Assembly (NCBI GenBank): GCA_009693435.1
Contig: SHXF01000047.1
Coordinates: forward strand, 1-36,919
Source of the DNA: Betaproteobacteria bacterium
GTDB taxonomy: Bacteria > Pseudomonadota > Gammaproteobacteria > Burkholderiales > SG8-39
Direction: 5' to 3'
Length of the DNA stretch: 36,919 nt
The notes beneath the pieces are model-generated. The model had not been told where the DNA came from and ran no database searches. It worked only from the letters and a program-made list of their open reading frames with translations. Shown here one piece after another: positions 8,554 to 16,441 of this stretch (its first letter is position 1; the number at the start of each line of letters is the position of its first letter). Made by a program: the position numbers and the translations under genes.

Positions 8554-9249
8554 ATGATCGACTGGCAAACCACGCAGGTAGACGGAAAACCCATGCGCAT
8601 CTATCTCGGTGCGCCGGTCGCGCCGGGCAGGCACCCGGGTGTGGTGATTGCGCACCATGCGCCCGGCCTCAACGGGCCGATACAGGACATGGTGCATCGA
8701 CTGGTGCGCGAGGGCTACGTCGCAGCCGCGCCCGACCTATTCCATCGCCAGGAGGCCTGCCTGGAGCAACTCGAACGCACGAAACTGCTGCGGGATACGG
8801 AAATCATCGAGGACATCAACGCGACCGCGAGGCATCTCCAATCGCTGGGTGACCAGGTCGGGCCGCTCGCCGTGATGGGCTTTTGCATGGGCGGTCGCGT
8901 CGCCTATCTCGCAGCCTGCACCAATGCCGATTTTCGCGCCGCGGCGGTGTTCTACGGAGGCAATATCATGAAGGCGGCCGGCAATGGCCCCAGTCCGTTC
9001 GAGCGCAGCGCGCAGATTGCCTGTCCCGTGATCGGTTTCTTCGGCGCCGAAGACACCAATCCCTCGCCGGACGACGTGAAAGCCATCGATGCCGAGCTCA
9101 CACGGCTGGGCAAATGGCATGAGTTTCACACCTACAACGACGCCGGCCACGCCTTTCACAATTTCGCCACCGAGCGCTATCGCGATCGCGCCGCGCGCGC
9201 GTCCTGGGGAGAGCTGGTGGCGTTTTTCGATCACGTGCTGAAACGCTGA
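8554..9249 (+). CDS. Dienelactone hydrolase family protein
   Basis: 231-residue alpha/beta hydrolase of the dienelactone hydrolase family. The nucleophile is Cys111 in GFCMGG. The other triad residues are probably Asp167 (GAEDTNP) and His199 (DAGHAFHN). Family members hydrolyse cyclic lactones such as dienelactone in chlorocatechol breakdown, or related esters. The frame is open far upstream, but the ATG at 8554 is preceded by AAAGG at suitable distance and gives the usual family length. It probably forms a transcription unit with the CmcJ-like gene. The specific substrate cannot be read from sequence. Confidence 0.9.
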   Translation: MIDWQTTQVDGKPMRIYLGAPVAPGRHPGVVIAHHAPGLNGPIQDMVHRLVREGYVAAAPDLFHRQEACLEQLERTKLLRDTEIIEDINATARHLQSLGDQVGPLAVMGFCMGGRVAYLAACTNADFRAAAVFYGGNIMKAAGNGPSPFERSAQIACPVIGFFGAEDTNPSPDDVKAIDAELTRLGKWHEFHTYNDAGHAFHNFATERYRDRAARASWGELVAFFDHVLKR

Positions 9250-9364
9250 TCAGTCGGCCTACGCGATCACCAGCGCGCGCAACTCCGCGAACGTCATGAT
9301 TCTCGGGTAGCAGGAAGAGAAGAAGGCTTGTATTTTTTTGTCGTTTTCCGTCCAGGAGCATCCA

Positions 9365-9864
9365 GTGAGCAAAACAGTTTAACTATCGCGATGTCTGGCG
9401 TTCGTGTGTGTTGCCGTTGGCTCCCTCGTTCATTCACCTGTGTTCGCCCAGGAGAGGGTTCCAAAAAAGGAGTTCCTGAACCCGCCAACGTTATTCGCGC
9501 CGGGCGGATTTACCAACGCTGTGACCGTCGTTGGCGGGAAGACGATTTATGTCGCCGGGCAGGTGGCATTCGATCCCAAAGGACAGATTATCGGCAGGGG
9601 CGACCTGCGAGCGCAGTTCAGGCAGACCTACGAGAACGTGAGGGCGGCTCTGGCTGCGGCGGGCGCGACGCCGGCGGACGTGGTCAAACTGAACACCTAC
9701 GTGGTGAACTGGGATCCGGCCGTCCACCGCGCGATCAACCGGGATGAGCGTGCACGCTTCTTTACGGACCGAATCCACCGGCCAGCACCACGGTGGGCGT
9801 GCAGGCCCTGGCGCTCGAAGGATTGCTGGTCGAGATCGAGGTGGTCGCGGTGGTGAGGGAATAG
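9365..9864 (+). pseudogene. RidA/YjgF-family protein, broken by a stop and a frameshift
   Basis: A secreted RidA-type (reactive imine deaminase superfamily) protein is recognisable: a signal region ending VHSPVFAQ, then NPPTLFAPGGFTNAV, YVAGQVAFDPKGQ and ALAAAGATPADVVKLNTYVV. It carries two lesions. The likely start, GTG 9365 with AGGAGC upstream, meets an in-frame TAA at 9380-9382 after five codons. Near 9772 the frame shifts: the family ending (PPASTTVGVQALALEG, then VEIEVVAVV) continues in another frame up to TAG 9862-9864. A GTG at 9404 could rescue the start but not the shift. Two independent defects favour a decaying gene, although assembly errors are possible. Confidence 0.75.
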
Positions 9865-9994
9865 CCGGCGTACCGGCCACAGCTGCCACTGGACGACAGT
9901 CCGCAAAGCTGCCGCGGGGCGGCAAGTATCGATTCGCAACGACAGGCGAAAAATGAATTAGAGTGGTGCTTCTGTCTCGCACAAAGGAGCGGCA

Positions 9995-10483
9995 ATGGCG
10001 GAAAAACTGGATATAGGGGCAAGCTTTCCCAAGCTCACGCTCAATCTCGTCGGCGGCGGCACGCTGGATCTGCCCGACGGACTGGATGCGAAGTACCGGA
10101 TCGTGCTGTTCTATCGCGGACACTGGTGACCGTACTGTCGCCGGCAGTTGGCCGGCTTCCAGAATGCATTGCCCGAGCTTGAATCGCTCGGTGCGAAGGT
10201 CGTAACCGCCAGCGTCGATGCGATCGACAAGGCGGGCGAAGTCGCCGCAGGATTAACGTTCCCGCATGGTTACGGCGTGACCCGCGAGATCGGCAGTCTG
10301 CTCGGCGCCTGGTGGGAGGACAAGCGCAACTTCATGCAGCCTGCGGAATTCATCCTCGATGAAACCGGCAAGGTGCTCGCGTCCAGCTACAGCGCCGGTC
10401 CGCTCGGTCGCATGGACGCGGCTGACGTGGTGAAGCTGATCAAGCTGTACGAGGCACGCAAGGCGGAAGCGAAGAAAGCCTGA
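9995..10483 (+). CDS. Candidate selenoprotein: AhpC/TSA-like redoxin with U-P-Y-C
   Basis: 162-residue thioredoxin-fold (AhpC/TSA-like redoxin) protein read through an in-frame TGA at 10127-10129. The context is YRGHW-(TGA)-PYCRRQLAGF, exactly where this family has a CPYC active site, so residue 45 would be selenocysteine and Cys48 the resolving residue. The frame is intact on both sides. The start ATG 9995 has a strong AAAGGAG seven bases upstream, and the downstream part (EFILDETGKV) is conserved in character up to stop 10483. A 17-nt hairpin 10 nt after the TGA fits a bacterial SECIS. Its role would be thiol or peroxide reduction in the cytoplasm, since no signal peptide is seen. The alternative is a Cys-to-stop mutation; selenocysteine genes elsewhere in the genome would decide. 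Confidence 0.75.
10135..10162 (+). promoter_or_regulatory. Candidate bacterial SECIS hairpin
   Basis: After the in-frame TGA come 10 bases, then GCCGGC (10140-10145), loop AGTTG and GCCGGC (10151-10156), a 17-nt hairpin with a 6-bp GC stem. CTG (10135-10137) and CAG (10160-10162) can extend it by three pairs below an internal loop. The E. coli fdhF minimal SECIS is likewise a roughly 17-nt stem-loop about 11 nt after UGA with G and U in the loop; here the loop also contains GU. It lies inside the coding frame, as required in bacteria. Confidence 0.65.
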
Positions 10484-10502
10484 GCTTCGGCGCCGGAAGT
10501 CT

Positions 10503-10880
10503 GCCTCCCTCTCCGTTCAGGAGAGGATCGCTTTGCCTCCCCCTCCGGGAGAGGATCGCATTGCCTCCCCCCTCCGGGAGAGGATCGCTTTGCCTCCCCC
10601 CTCCGGGAGAGGATTATTTTGCTTCCCTCTCCCTCCGGGAGAGGATTGTTTTGCTTCCCTCTCCCTCCGAGAGAGGATTGTTTTGCTTCCCTCTCCCTCC
10701 CAGAGAGGATTGTTTTGCTTCCCTCTCCCTCCGGGAGAGGATTGTTTTGCTTCCCTCTCCCTCCGGGAGAGGATTGTTTTGCTTCCCTCTCCCTCCGGGA
10801 GAGGATTGTTTTGCTTCCCTCTCCCTCCGAGAGAGGATTGTTTTGCTTCCCTCTCCCTCCGGGAGAGGGACAGAGGGTGA
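10503..10880. repeat. Tandem hairpin minisatellite, 28-32-bp units
   Basis: About twelve head-to-tail units. Eight nearly identical 32-bp units start at 10621 and every 32 bases up to 10845. They are preceded by four more divergent units of 28-32 bases from 10503. Each contains the palindrome CTCTCCCTCCGGGAGAG, so each can fold into a stem-loop. The last unit runs into GGGACAGAGGGTGAGGGG, a common proteobacterial intergenic sequence. There are no unique spacers, so it is not a CRISPR. The 555 bases between the redoxin and the IS transposase hold only this array, about 80 bases without recognisable features and the IS left end. Confidence 0.93.
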
Positions 10881-10958
10881 GGGGAAATCCGGCACAGCGC
10901 CACAGATGTCCCTCAGAAAGCGCCGAAAATGCCGGCACGTTCGCCTCAATCGACCTCC

Positions 10959-11996
10959 TGATTAGTGACAAAGCTCAGCAGGCTCATCCTTTGAGCCACT
11001 GAGTGTGGAAAATGGGTTCACCCACACAGGAGGTGAACCATGGCGATGAATGGAGTGCAGTTTCAACCCGGGCTTTCGATGGCCGAATTTATGAGCCGGT
11101 ACGGCAGCGATGAGAATTGCGAGGTGGCGCTGATCGCCTCGCGCTGGCCCAAGGGCTTTGTATGTCCGTCGTGCGCATGCGGTAACAGTAGCTCGTTTCG
11201 ACGTGAGGGCCGGCTGTATTTCCAGTGCACCGAGTGCCGGCACCAGTGCAGCGTGATCAGTGGCACGATCTTCGAGGCGACCAAGCTGCCGCTGTCGCGC
11301 TGGTTCCTGGCGATGCATCTGCTGACCCAGTCCAAGAACAACGTCGCGGCACTCGAACTCATACGCCATCTGGGCGTTTGCTACAAAACTGCCAGGCTCA
11401 TGAAACACAAGCTGATGGAGGTCATGCGAGAGCGCGAGGACACGCGCCAGCTCGAGGGCCGGGTGGAGATCGACGACGCCTACCTCGGGGGCGAGCGCAC
11501 CGGCGGCAAGGTTGGGCGCGGCTCGGAGAACAAGGTCCCGTTTGTCGCCGCGGTGCAGACCACACCCGACGGGCAGCCGCAGTTCGTGTGCCTGCGCCAG
11601 CAGCCGTTCACGAACGAGGCGGTGGCGATCTTCGCAGCCCTCTCGATCGCGCCCTTGGCCACCGTGGTCTCCGACGGACTGTGGTGCTTCGGTGCCGTCC
11701 AGATCGTAGGCGCCGAGCATGAGCGCGTCGTCACCGGTGGCGGCAAGCTCAGCGTCGGGTTGCCTCAGTTCCGCGCAGTCAATACGTTCCTGGGCAACCT
11801 CAAGCGTTCCCTCCGCGGTACGTACCACGCCTTTGACTTTGCCAAATACGCCCATCGCTACCTCGCCGAGGCCCAATATCGATTCAACCGTCGATTCAAT
11901 CTGTGCTCCATCCTGGCTCGCTTGATTCGCGCTGCGTGCCTCACAATTCCAACCCCTGCCTCTGCCATTCGTGCGGCTGAGGTAGGTCGCTAATCA
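10959..11996 (+). mobile_element. IS1595-family insertion sequence
   Basis: About 1,038 bp bounded by imperfect inverted repeats: TGATTAGTGACAAAGCTCAG on the left, and on the right the complement of TGATTAGCGACCTACCTCAG. The transposase fills the interior and its stop codon lies inside the right repeat. Flanking 8-mers (CGACCTCC and AGAAGAAT) do not match, so no target duplication is visible. This suggests an old insertion or later rearrangement. Short hairpins (GGCTCA/TGAGCC and GTGTGG/CCACAC) lie between the left end and the transposase. Confidence 0.85.
11040..11993 (+). CDS. IS1595-family transposase
   Basis: 317 residues, the typical length. An N-terminal zinc ribbon is formed by Cys42/Cys45 (CPSC) and Cys63/Cys66 (CTEC). 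The DDE-type catalytic domain (ISXO2-like) shows EIDDAYLGG (Asp145/146), VVSDGLWCF (Asp212) and RAVNTFLGNLKRSLRGTYHAF, where an Asn replaces the last acidic residue as in several IS1595 subgroups. GGAGGTG precedes the ATG at 11040. The frame is intact, so the element may be active. It catalyses cut or copy of its own IS ends. Confidence 0.95.
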   Translation: MAMNGVQFQPGLSMAEFMSRYGSDENCEVALIASRWPKGFVCPSCACGNSSSFRREGRLYFQCTECRHQCSVISGTIFEATKLPLSRWFLAMHLLTQSKNNVAALELIRHLGVCYKTARLMKHKLMEVMREREDTRQLEGRVEIDDAYLGGERTGGKVGRGSENKVPFVAAVQTTPDGQPQFVCLRQQPFTNEAVAIFAALSIAPLATVVSDGLWCFGAVQIVGAEHERVVTGGGKLSVGLPQFRAVNTFLGNLKRSLRGTYHAFDFAKYAHRYLAEAQYRFNRRFNLCSILARLIRAACLTIPTPASAIRAAEVGR

Positions 11997-12246
11997 AGAA
12001 GAATTATCGGAGCATAGCCAATAAATACGGTTCAATACAGACAGTTTATGTATTTGTACTGTTACAGTGTAGGGGTTAAATGTCCCGTTCAACGGGTGGA
12101 ATGCGGTCGCGATTGTTTTGGTGCTACATTGCAGGCCACAAGAACTTCGCCCGGGTCTCGCCCGGGTCTCGCTCGCTTGCGATCGGCTTCAATTGCGCAC
12201 GATGGGCGGGGACCGACCGCGGACTTTTCCGGCAAGGATGCCTGTC

Positions 12247-13491
12247 ATGACGCAATATGCCGCGCCACCGGCCGCTGCCACCGACGTTCCAGTCCATTGC
12301 CCGATATGCGCGCATAGCGTTGTCGTGGCGCTGTTCGACGGCAGCCTGCAACCGCTGGCCACACTGGGCTGGCCGCAGTCGGCTGCCGAAGCCCGCGCGA
12401 TGCGGCGCCACCCCCACGACTTCGTGCAGTGCCCTGCATGTTCCCACGTGTGGAACCGGTCATTTCACTACGAAGCAGTGCCGTACCGGAACAACCCGAA
12501 CCGGATGTTCAACCAGGGTCTCCATTGGCAGGGGCATCTTGCGCACACGCGCGACCGCTTGCTGGCGCGCTTGCCCGACGCACCCGCAATAGTGGAGATC
12601 GGCTGCGGTGAAGGCCATTTCCTGCGCGGTCTGGCCGACGCGCGCAACAGGCGGGGGCGGTTCGTCGGCTTTGATCCGAACGCGAGCCCGCAAACGGGAC
12701 TCGGGGTGGAATTCAACGCGCGCTTGTTCGAGCCGCTCGTGGACATGCCCCGTTACGCCCCGGATGCCGTGATCATCCGCCACGTGCTGGAGCATCTGAC
12801 CCACCCCGCGGTGTTGGTCGATCAGCTGGCCTGGGGTGCGGCGGCACTGGACAAGCCGTGCTGGTTGTTCGCCGAAATGCCGTGCATCGACCGCGTATTC
12901 GAGACCGACCGGCTGGTTGATTTCTACTACGAGCATGCGGCGCATTTCACCACGTTGTCCTTCAGCACCCTGATGGCGCGCGCGGGAGAGGTTGCCGAGG
13001 TGGCGCATGGCTACGATGGCGAGGTCGTGTACGGGCTGGTGATGCTCGGTGTTCCGGCGGCTGCGCGGGAGCGAGCCCGCGTGGCGCAAGCCTACGAGCG
13101 CCGCACCGTCGAGAGCCGCGCTACGATCCGCGCCCAGCTCGACGCGCTCGCCGCCAGCGGCGCCCGGGTGGCGATATGGGGCGGCACGGGCAAGTCCGCG
13201 GCATTCATCCACCAGTTCCACGCCGACGCAGCGCGCTTTCCGCTGGTGGTCGATTCCGATCCGGACAAGGCCGGCACATTCGTGCCGGGCAGCGGGCAGG
13301 AGATCATGTTCCGCGACGTGCTGAAGCGCGTCCCGGTCGATGTGGTGATCATCACCACCCAGTGGCGCGCGCAGGACATCGCGGCCGAGATGGCGCGCGA
13401 AGGCATTGTCGCTGCGCAGGTGCTGGTTGAGCACGGCGGCCGGCTGGTGGCATTCCAGCCGCACGCAATGCCGCTGTCGGGCGAGGCATGA
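12247..13491 (+). CDS. Zinc-ribbon class I SAM methyltransferase (C-methyltransferase type)
   Basis: 414-residue protein. Two CxxC pairs, Cys18/Cys21 (HCPIC) and Cys62/Cys65 (QCPAC), form a putative zinc-binding domain. The SAM-binding motif VEIGCGEGHF follows at 116-125. The C-terminal Rossmann-like part (VAIWGGTGKSAAF, then VVDSDPDKAGTFVPG) matches the Methyltransf_14-type domain of sugar C-methyltransferases. The frame is open to 12118, but ATG 12247 is preferred because AAGGA lies eight bases upstream and the CxxC pair follows. The next gene is a TPR/O-GlcNAc-transferase-like protein, so methylation of a sugar or glycoconjugate is plausible. The 250 bases upstream, after the IS, hold no clear feature. 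Confidence 0.82.
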   Translation: MTQYAAPPAAATDVPVHCPICAHSVVVALFDGSLQPLATLGWPQSAAEARAMRRHPHDFVQCPACSHVWNRSFHYEAVPYRNNPNRMFNQGLHWQGHLAHTRDRLLARLPDAPAIVEIGCGEGHFLRGLADARNRRGRFVGFDPNASPQTGLGVEFNARLFEPLVDMPRYAPDAVIIRHVLEHLTHPAVLVDQLAWGAAALDKPCWLFAEMPCIDRVFETDRLVDFYYEHAAHFTTLSFSTLMARAGEVAEVAHGYDGEVVYGLVMLGVPAAARERARVAQAYERRTVESRATIRAQLDALAASGARVAIWGGTGKSAAFIHQFHADAARFPLVVDSDPDKAGTFVPGSGQEIMFRDVLKRVPVDVVIITTQWRAQDIAAEMAREGIVAAQVLVEHGGRLVAFQPHAMPLSGEA

Positions 13492-13539
13492 TAGCTCGCC
13501 GCCCGCCGGAACTGATGTCAACCAAGCCGGGTATGCCAC

Positions 13540-15792
13540 TTGTCGACGGAAATCGATAACACGCTGCAGCGCGCTTTCGCGTTGCACCAGCAAGGCGAGC
13601 TTGCCGGGGCTGCGGACCTGTATCGCGAGATTCTCGGTCAGGCGCCCGATCACTTCGACGCGCTGCATCTGCTGGGGGTGGTCGATGCCCTGCGCGGAAA
13701 CCCCGAATCAGCGGTGGGTTTGATTCGCCGGGCGATCGAACTCGATGCGGGCGTTCCCGAAGCGCACTCGAATCTCGGCAACGCGCTGGGGGAACTCGGA
13801 CGCCACGAAGAGGCGCTGCAATGTCACGAGCGCGCGCTGCAGCTGAACCCGGGTTCCGCAGAGGGGTCCAACAGCCGCGGCACTGCGTTGCAGGCGCTGG
13901 GCCGCGACGCCGAGGCGCTGGCGAGCTTCGATCGGGCGCTGCAACTCAATCCCGATCACGTGGACGCGCTCTGCAACCGCGGCAAAACACTGCATATACT
14001 CGAACGCAACGAAGAAGCGCTCGCAAGCTACCAGCGTGCGCTGCAGCTGCAGCCGCGTCACGCGCAGGCGCTGTTCGGTCGCGGCAACGTGCAGGGGAGC
14101 CTGGTACGCCACGAGGAGGCGCTGGCGAGCTACGAGCTGGCGCTGGCGAGCGCGCCGGACTTTGCACAGGCGCTGAATAACAGGGCGGTGGTATTGCTGG
14201 TCCTCGGCCGCCGCGAGGAGGCCATGGCAGGCTTCGAGCGGGCGGTAGAGATCGACCCTGAATACGTGGAAGCACACTGCAACCGCGGCTTCGCCCTGCA
14301 CGAACTCGGGCGCCCCGAAGAGGCGGTCGATAGCTATCTGCGCGCGGCCAAGCTTCAGCCCGATAACCTGCAAAACCTGATCAACGCGCGTCTCATGCTG
14401 CCCATCATTCCCGCGAGTGTCGAGGCGATAGGCGCATGGCGGGAGCGCTATCGCGCGGGTATCGCGGCACTGATGGACGCTCCGAGAATGCTGAATGGTT
14501 TGAGTCTGAATCCATGCGTGTTCTACCTCGCCTACCACAACCTGGAAAACAGGCCGGTGCTGGAGGCGCTGTGCCGCTTCTTCCGCGCGCGCGTTCCGGT
14601 TCTGGAATTTGCCGCACCCCACATCGAGGATTGGCGACCGCCGGCAAGCGCCGGCCGGCGGATCCGGATCGGATTTCTTTCCGAGTATTTTGGCAACCAT
14701 ACGATCGGCATGCTCTACAGGGGATTCATCCAGCACCTGGATCGCGCCCGCTTCGAAGTGGTGCTGATGCATACCACCAAGTCGATGCGCGATTCGTTCC
14801 GCAACGATGTACTGAATCCGCTGGCCGACCGCGTTGTCGTGCTGCCCGCGATCGTAGAGAGCAAGCTGCAGGCAGTGGCCGCGGAAAAGCTGGACGTGTT
14901 GTTCTACCCCGACATCGGCATGAGTATGTCCACCAACCTGCTGGCCTACGCGCGCCTCGCTCCGGTGCAGGCTGTGAGCTGGGGTCATCCGGAGACCACG
15001 GGGCTGGACAGCATGGACTACTTCGTTTCGGCGGGCCACATCGAACCGCCAGGCGCCGAGGCGCACTACACCGAAACGCTGGTCCGCCTGACCCGGCTGC
15101 CGTGCTTCTATGTGCCCCCGCCCATTGCCGCGCAACCCGCAACCCGGGCGGCGCTCGGTTTGCCGGAAAGCGGCACGCTGTACGGCTGTCCGCAGACGCT
15201 GTTCAAGATCCACCCGGATTTCGATCCGATTCTGGAGGCTATTGCACTGGGGGATCCCGAGGGATGGATCGTGTTTATCAAGGGGCCCTATCCCGCATGG
15301 GCTGAACTTCTGCGCCTGCGCTGGTCAAGAAGCTGTCCGGCGCTCCTGGAAAAGGCGGTATTCCTGCCGGGCATGTCGCGCGACCGCTTCCTGCAGTTGA
15401 TGCAGAACATGGACGTGCTGCTCGACCCGATTCACTTCGGCAGCGGCAATACGCTCTACGAGGCGATGGCGCTCGGCATACCGGTCGTGACCTGGCCGGG
15501 TCGATTCATGCGCGGCCGTATCGTCGCGGGCGCCTATGCGCAGATGGGTGTGGCCGGCGCGCCGGTCGCGTCCCGGCTGGAAGACTATGCGCCGCTCGCC
15601 TTGTCGCTGGGCCGCGATCCGGAACGGCGACGGCAGTTGCGCCAGGCATTGCAGGATGCGGCGCGACGCGAACTGTTCGCGGATATGCGCACGGTGCGCG
15701 AGTTCGAGTTGTTCGTGGAAGCGGCCGTGATCGCGGCTGGTCGCGGAGAGAAACTGCCGGCAGGCTGGCGGCCGGATGTTGCCGCTGGGTAG
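13540..15792 (+). CDS. TPR protein with O-GlcNAc-transferase (SPINDLY-like) C-terminus
   Basis: 750 residues. Roughly eight TPR units occupy residues 1-275, with the recurrent pattern ALQCHERALQLNPGSAEG, ALASFDRALQLNPDH and so on. From about 370 a glycosyltransferase 41-type domain starts with RIRIGFLSEYFGNHTIGM and ends with the nucleotide-sugar motif HFGSGNTLYEAMALGIPVVT at about 632-651. By family it would transfer a sugar from a nucleotide donor to protein Ser/Thr in the cytoplasm. The start at 13540 is TTG, because a TGA at 13513 closes the frame upstream and no in-frame ATG or GTG lies nearer; there is no clear Shine-Dalgarno. It sits 48 bases after the methyltransferase, so co-transcription is likely. 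The target protein is unknown. Confidence 0.87.
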   Translation: MSTEIDNTLQRAFALHQQGELAGAADLYREILGQAPDHFDALHLLGVVDALRGNPESAVGLIRRAIELDAGVPEAHSNLGNALGELGRHEEALQCHERALQLNPGSAEGSNSRGTALQALGRDAEALASFDRALQLNPDHVDALCNRGKTLHILERNEEALASYQRALQLQPRHAQALFGRGNVQGSLVRHEEALASYELALASAPDFAQALNNRAVVLLVLGRREEAMAGFERAVEIDPEYVEAHCNRGFALHELGRPEEAVDSYLRAAKLQPDNLQNLINARLMLPIIPASVEAIGAWRERYRAGIAALMDAPRMLNGLSLNPCVFYLAYHNLENRPVLEALCRFFRARVPVLEFAAPHIEDWRPPASAGRRIRIGFLSEYFGNHTIGMLYRGFIQHLDRARFEVVLMHTTKSMRDSFRNDVLNPLADRVVVLPAIVESKLQAVAAEKLDVLFYPDIGMSMSTNLLAYARLAPVQAVSWGHPETTGLDSMDYFVSAGHIEPPGAEAHYTETLVRLTRLPCFYVPPPIAAQPATRAALGLPESGTLYGCPQTLFKIHPDFDPILEAIALGDPEGWIVFIKGPYPAWAELLRLRWSRSCPALLEKAVFLPGMSRDRFLQLMQNMDVLLDPIHFGSGNTLYEAMALGIPVVTWPGRFMRGRIVAGAYAQMGVAGAPVASRLEDYAPLALSLGRDPERRRQLRQALQDAARRELFADMRTVREFELFVEAAVIAAGRGEKLPAGWRPDVAAG

Positions 15793-15880
15793 CAGTGGTG
15801 TCGTGCTGCATCAGCATTGCCGCATCGGCAACCTTGGGACGCGATTCGGAATTTGCCCTCGCAGGATTGACCTCGATTCG

Positions 15881-16276
15881 CTAGCGGTAGGCTTCTTCCA
15901 GCGGATCCTGCAGCGGCAGTTCCTGCCGGAAGTGCGCTTCCTTCACGCTGTCGCCCTTGAACGTGACCACCAGGCGCTTCTGCCGTCCTCCCGTCGGGTT
16001 GTTGCGGTCGAATTGCCCGAACAACTTCCGCGACTCGTAGCCAAAGCCGCCACCCTCGTAGTAGGCGTAGGTCCAGACGTCGTCGTCACCCACGCGGCTC
16101 ACCAGTGCGGGGCGCCCGAGCTTCGCGCGCACCTCGGCCTTGGTGGTCTCGCCGGGCTTGATCTGCTGGACCAGGGCATCGTCGAAATCCTGCCCCAGCC
16201 GGCTTGCGCATCCGGCTAGCGCAATTGCCAGCAGCACCGCAACGGCAGTCCTGGCAGCATGGGTCAATGTGTTCAT
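15881..16276 (-). CDS. SmpA/OmlA (BamE-like) lipoprotein
   Basis: 131-residue outer-membrane-type lipoprotein. A signal peptide with lipobox LAGC (lipidated Cys about residue 22) is followed by the SmpA/OmlA pattern: QIKPGETTKAEVRAKLGRPA, then VWTYAYYEGGG. BamE proteins help the Bam machinery insert beta-barrel proteins, but many paralogues of this fold have other envelope roles, so the gene symbol is not assigned. The frame is open to 16294; the ATG at 16276 is chosen because AAGGAGC precedes it. It is convergent with the glycosyltransferase gene and probably a single-gene unit. Confidence 0.8.
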   Translation of the reverse strand: MNTLTHAARTAVAVLLAIALAGCASRLGQDFDDALVQQIKPGETTKAEVRAKLGRPALVSRVGDDDVWTYAYYEGGGFGYESRKLFGQFDRNNPTGGRQKRLVVTFKGDSVKEAHFRQELPLQDPLEEAYR

Positions 16277-16392
16277 ACGTGCTCCTTCGCGCAAAGATTC
16301 ACTGCGTACAGCGGCGACAAAAGTTCATGACGAGAGATCGCAAAAATCGAGCGTAACGATTGATCGTAACATCGGGCAACGGTCTATGCACG

Positions 16393-16428
16393 CCCAGCCT
16401 GGCACCCAGCCTGGCACCCAGCCTGGTA
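16393..16428. repeat. 12-bp tandem repeat (three copies)
   Basis: CCCAGCCTGGCA occurs at 16393 and 16405, with CCCAGCCTGGTA at 16417, a 12-bp period. Each unit contains the near-palindrome CCAGCCTGG. It lies in the short gap between the lipoprotein and the pyrophosphatase-like gene. Confidence 0.88.
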
Positions 16429-16441
16429 TTAGAGGCAGCGT

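Noticed and set aside
9765..9780. Programmed frameshift in the RidA gene
   Set aside because: No slippery heptamer or stimulating structure is evident, and the same gene also carries an early stop, so decay or error is simpler.
10503..10880. Possible CRISPR array because of the regular 32-bp period
   Set aside because: Whole units repeat with no unique spacers between constant repeats, and no cas genes are present.
12118..12246. Upstream extension of the zinc-ribbon methyltransferase
   Set aside because: The extension has no ribosome-binding site and no family-like sequence, whereas ATG 12247 has AAGGA at the right distance.
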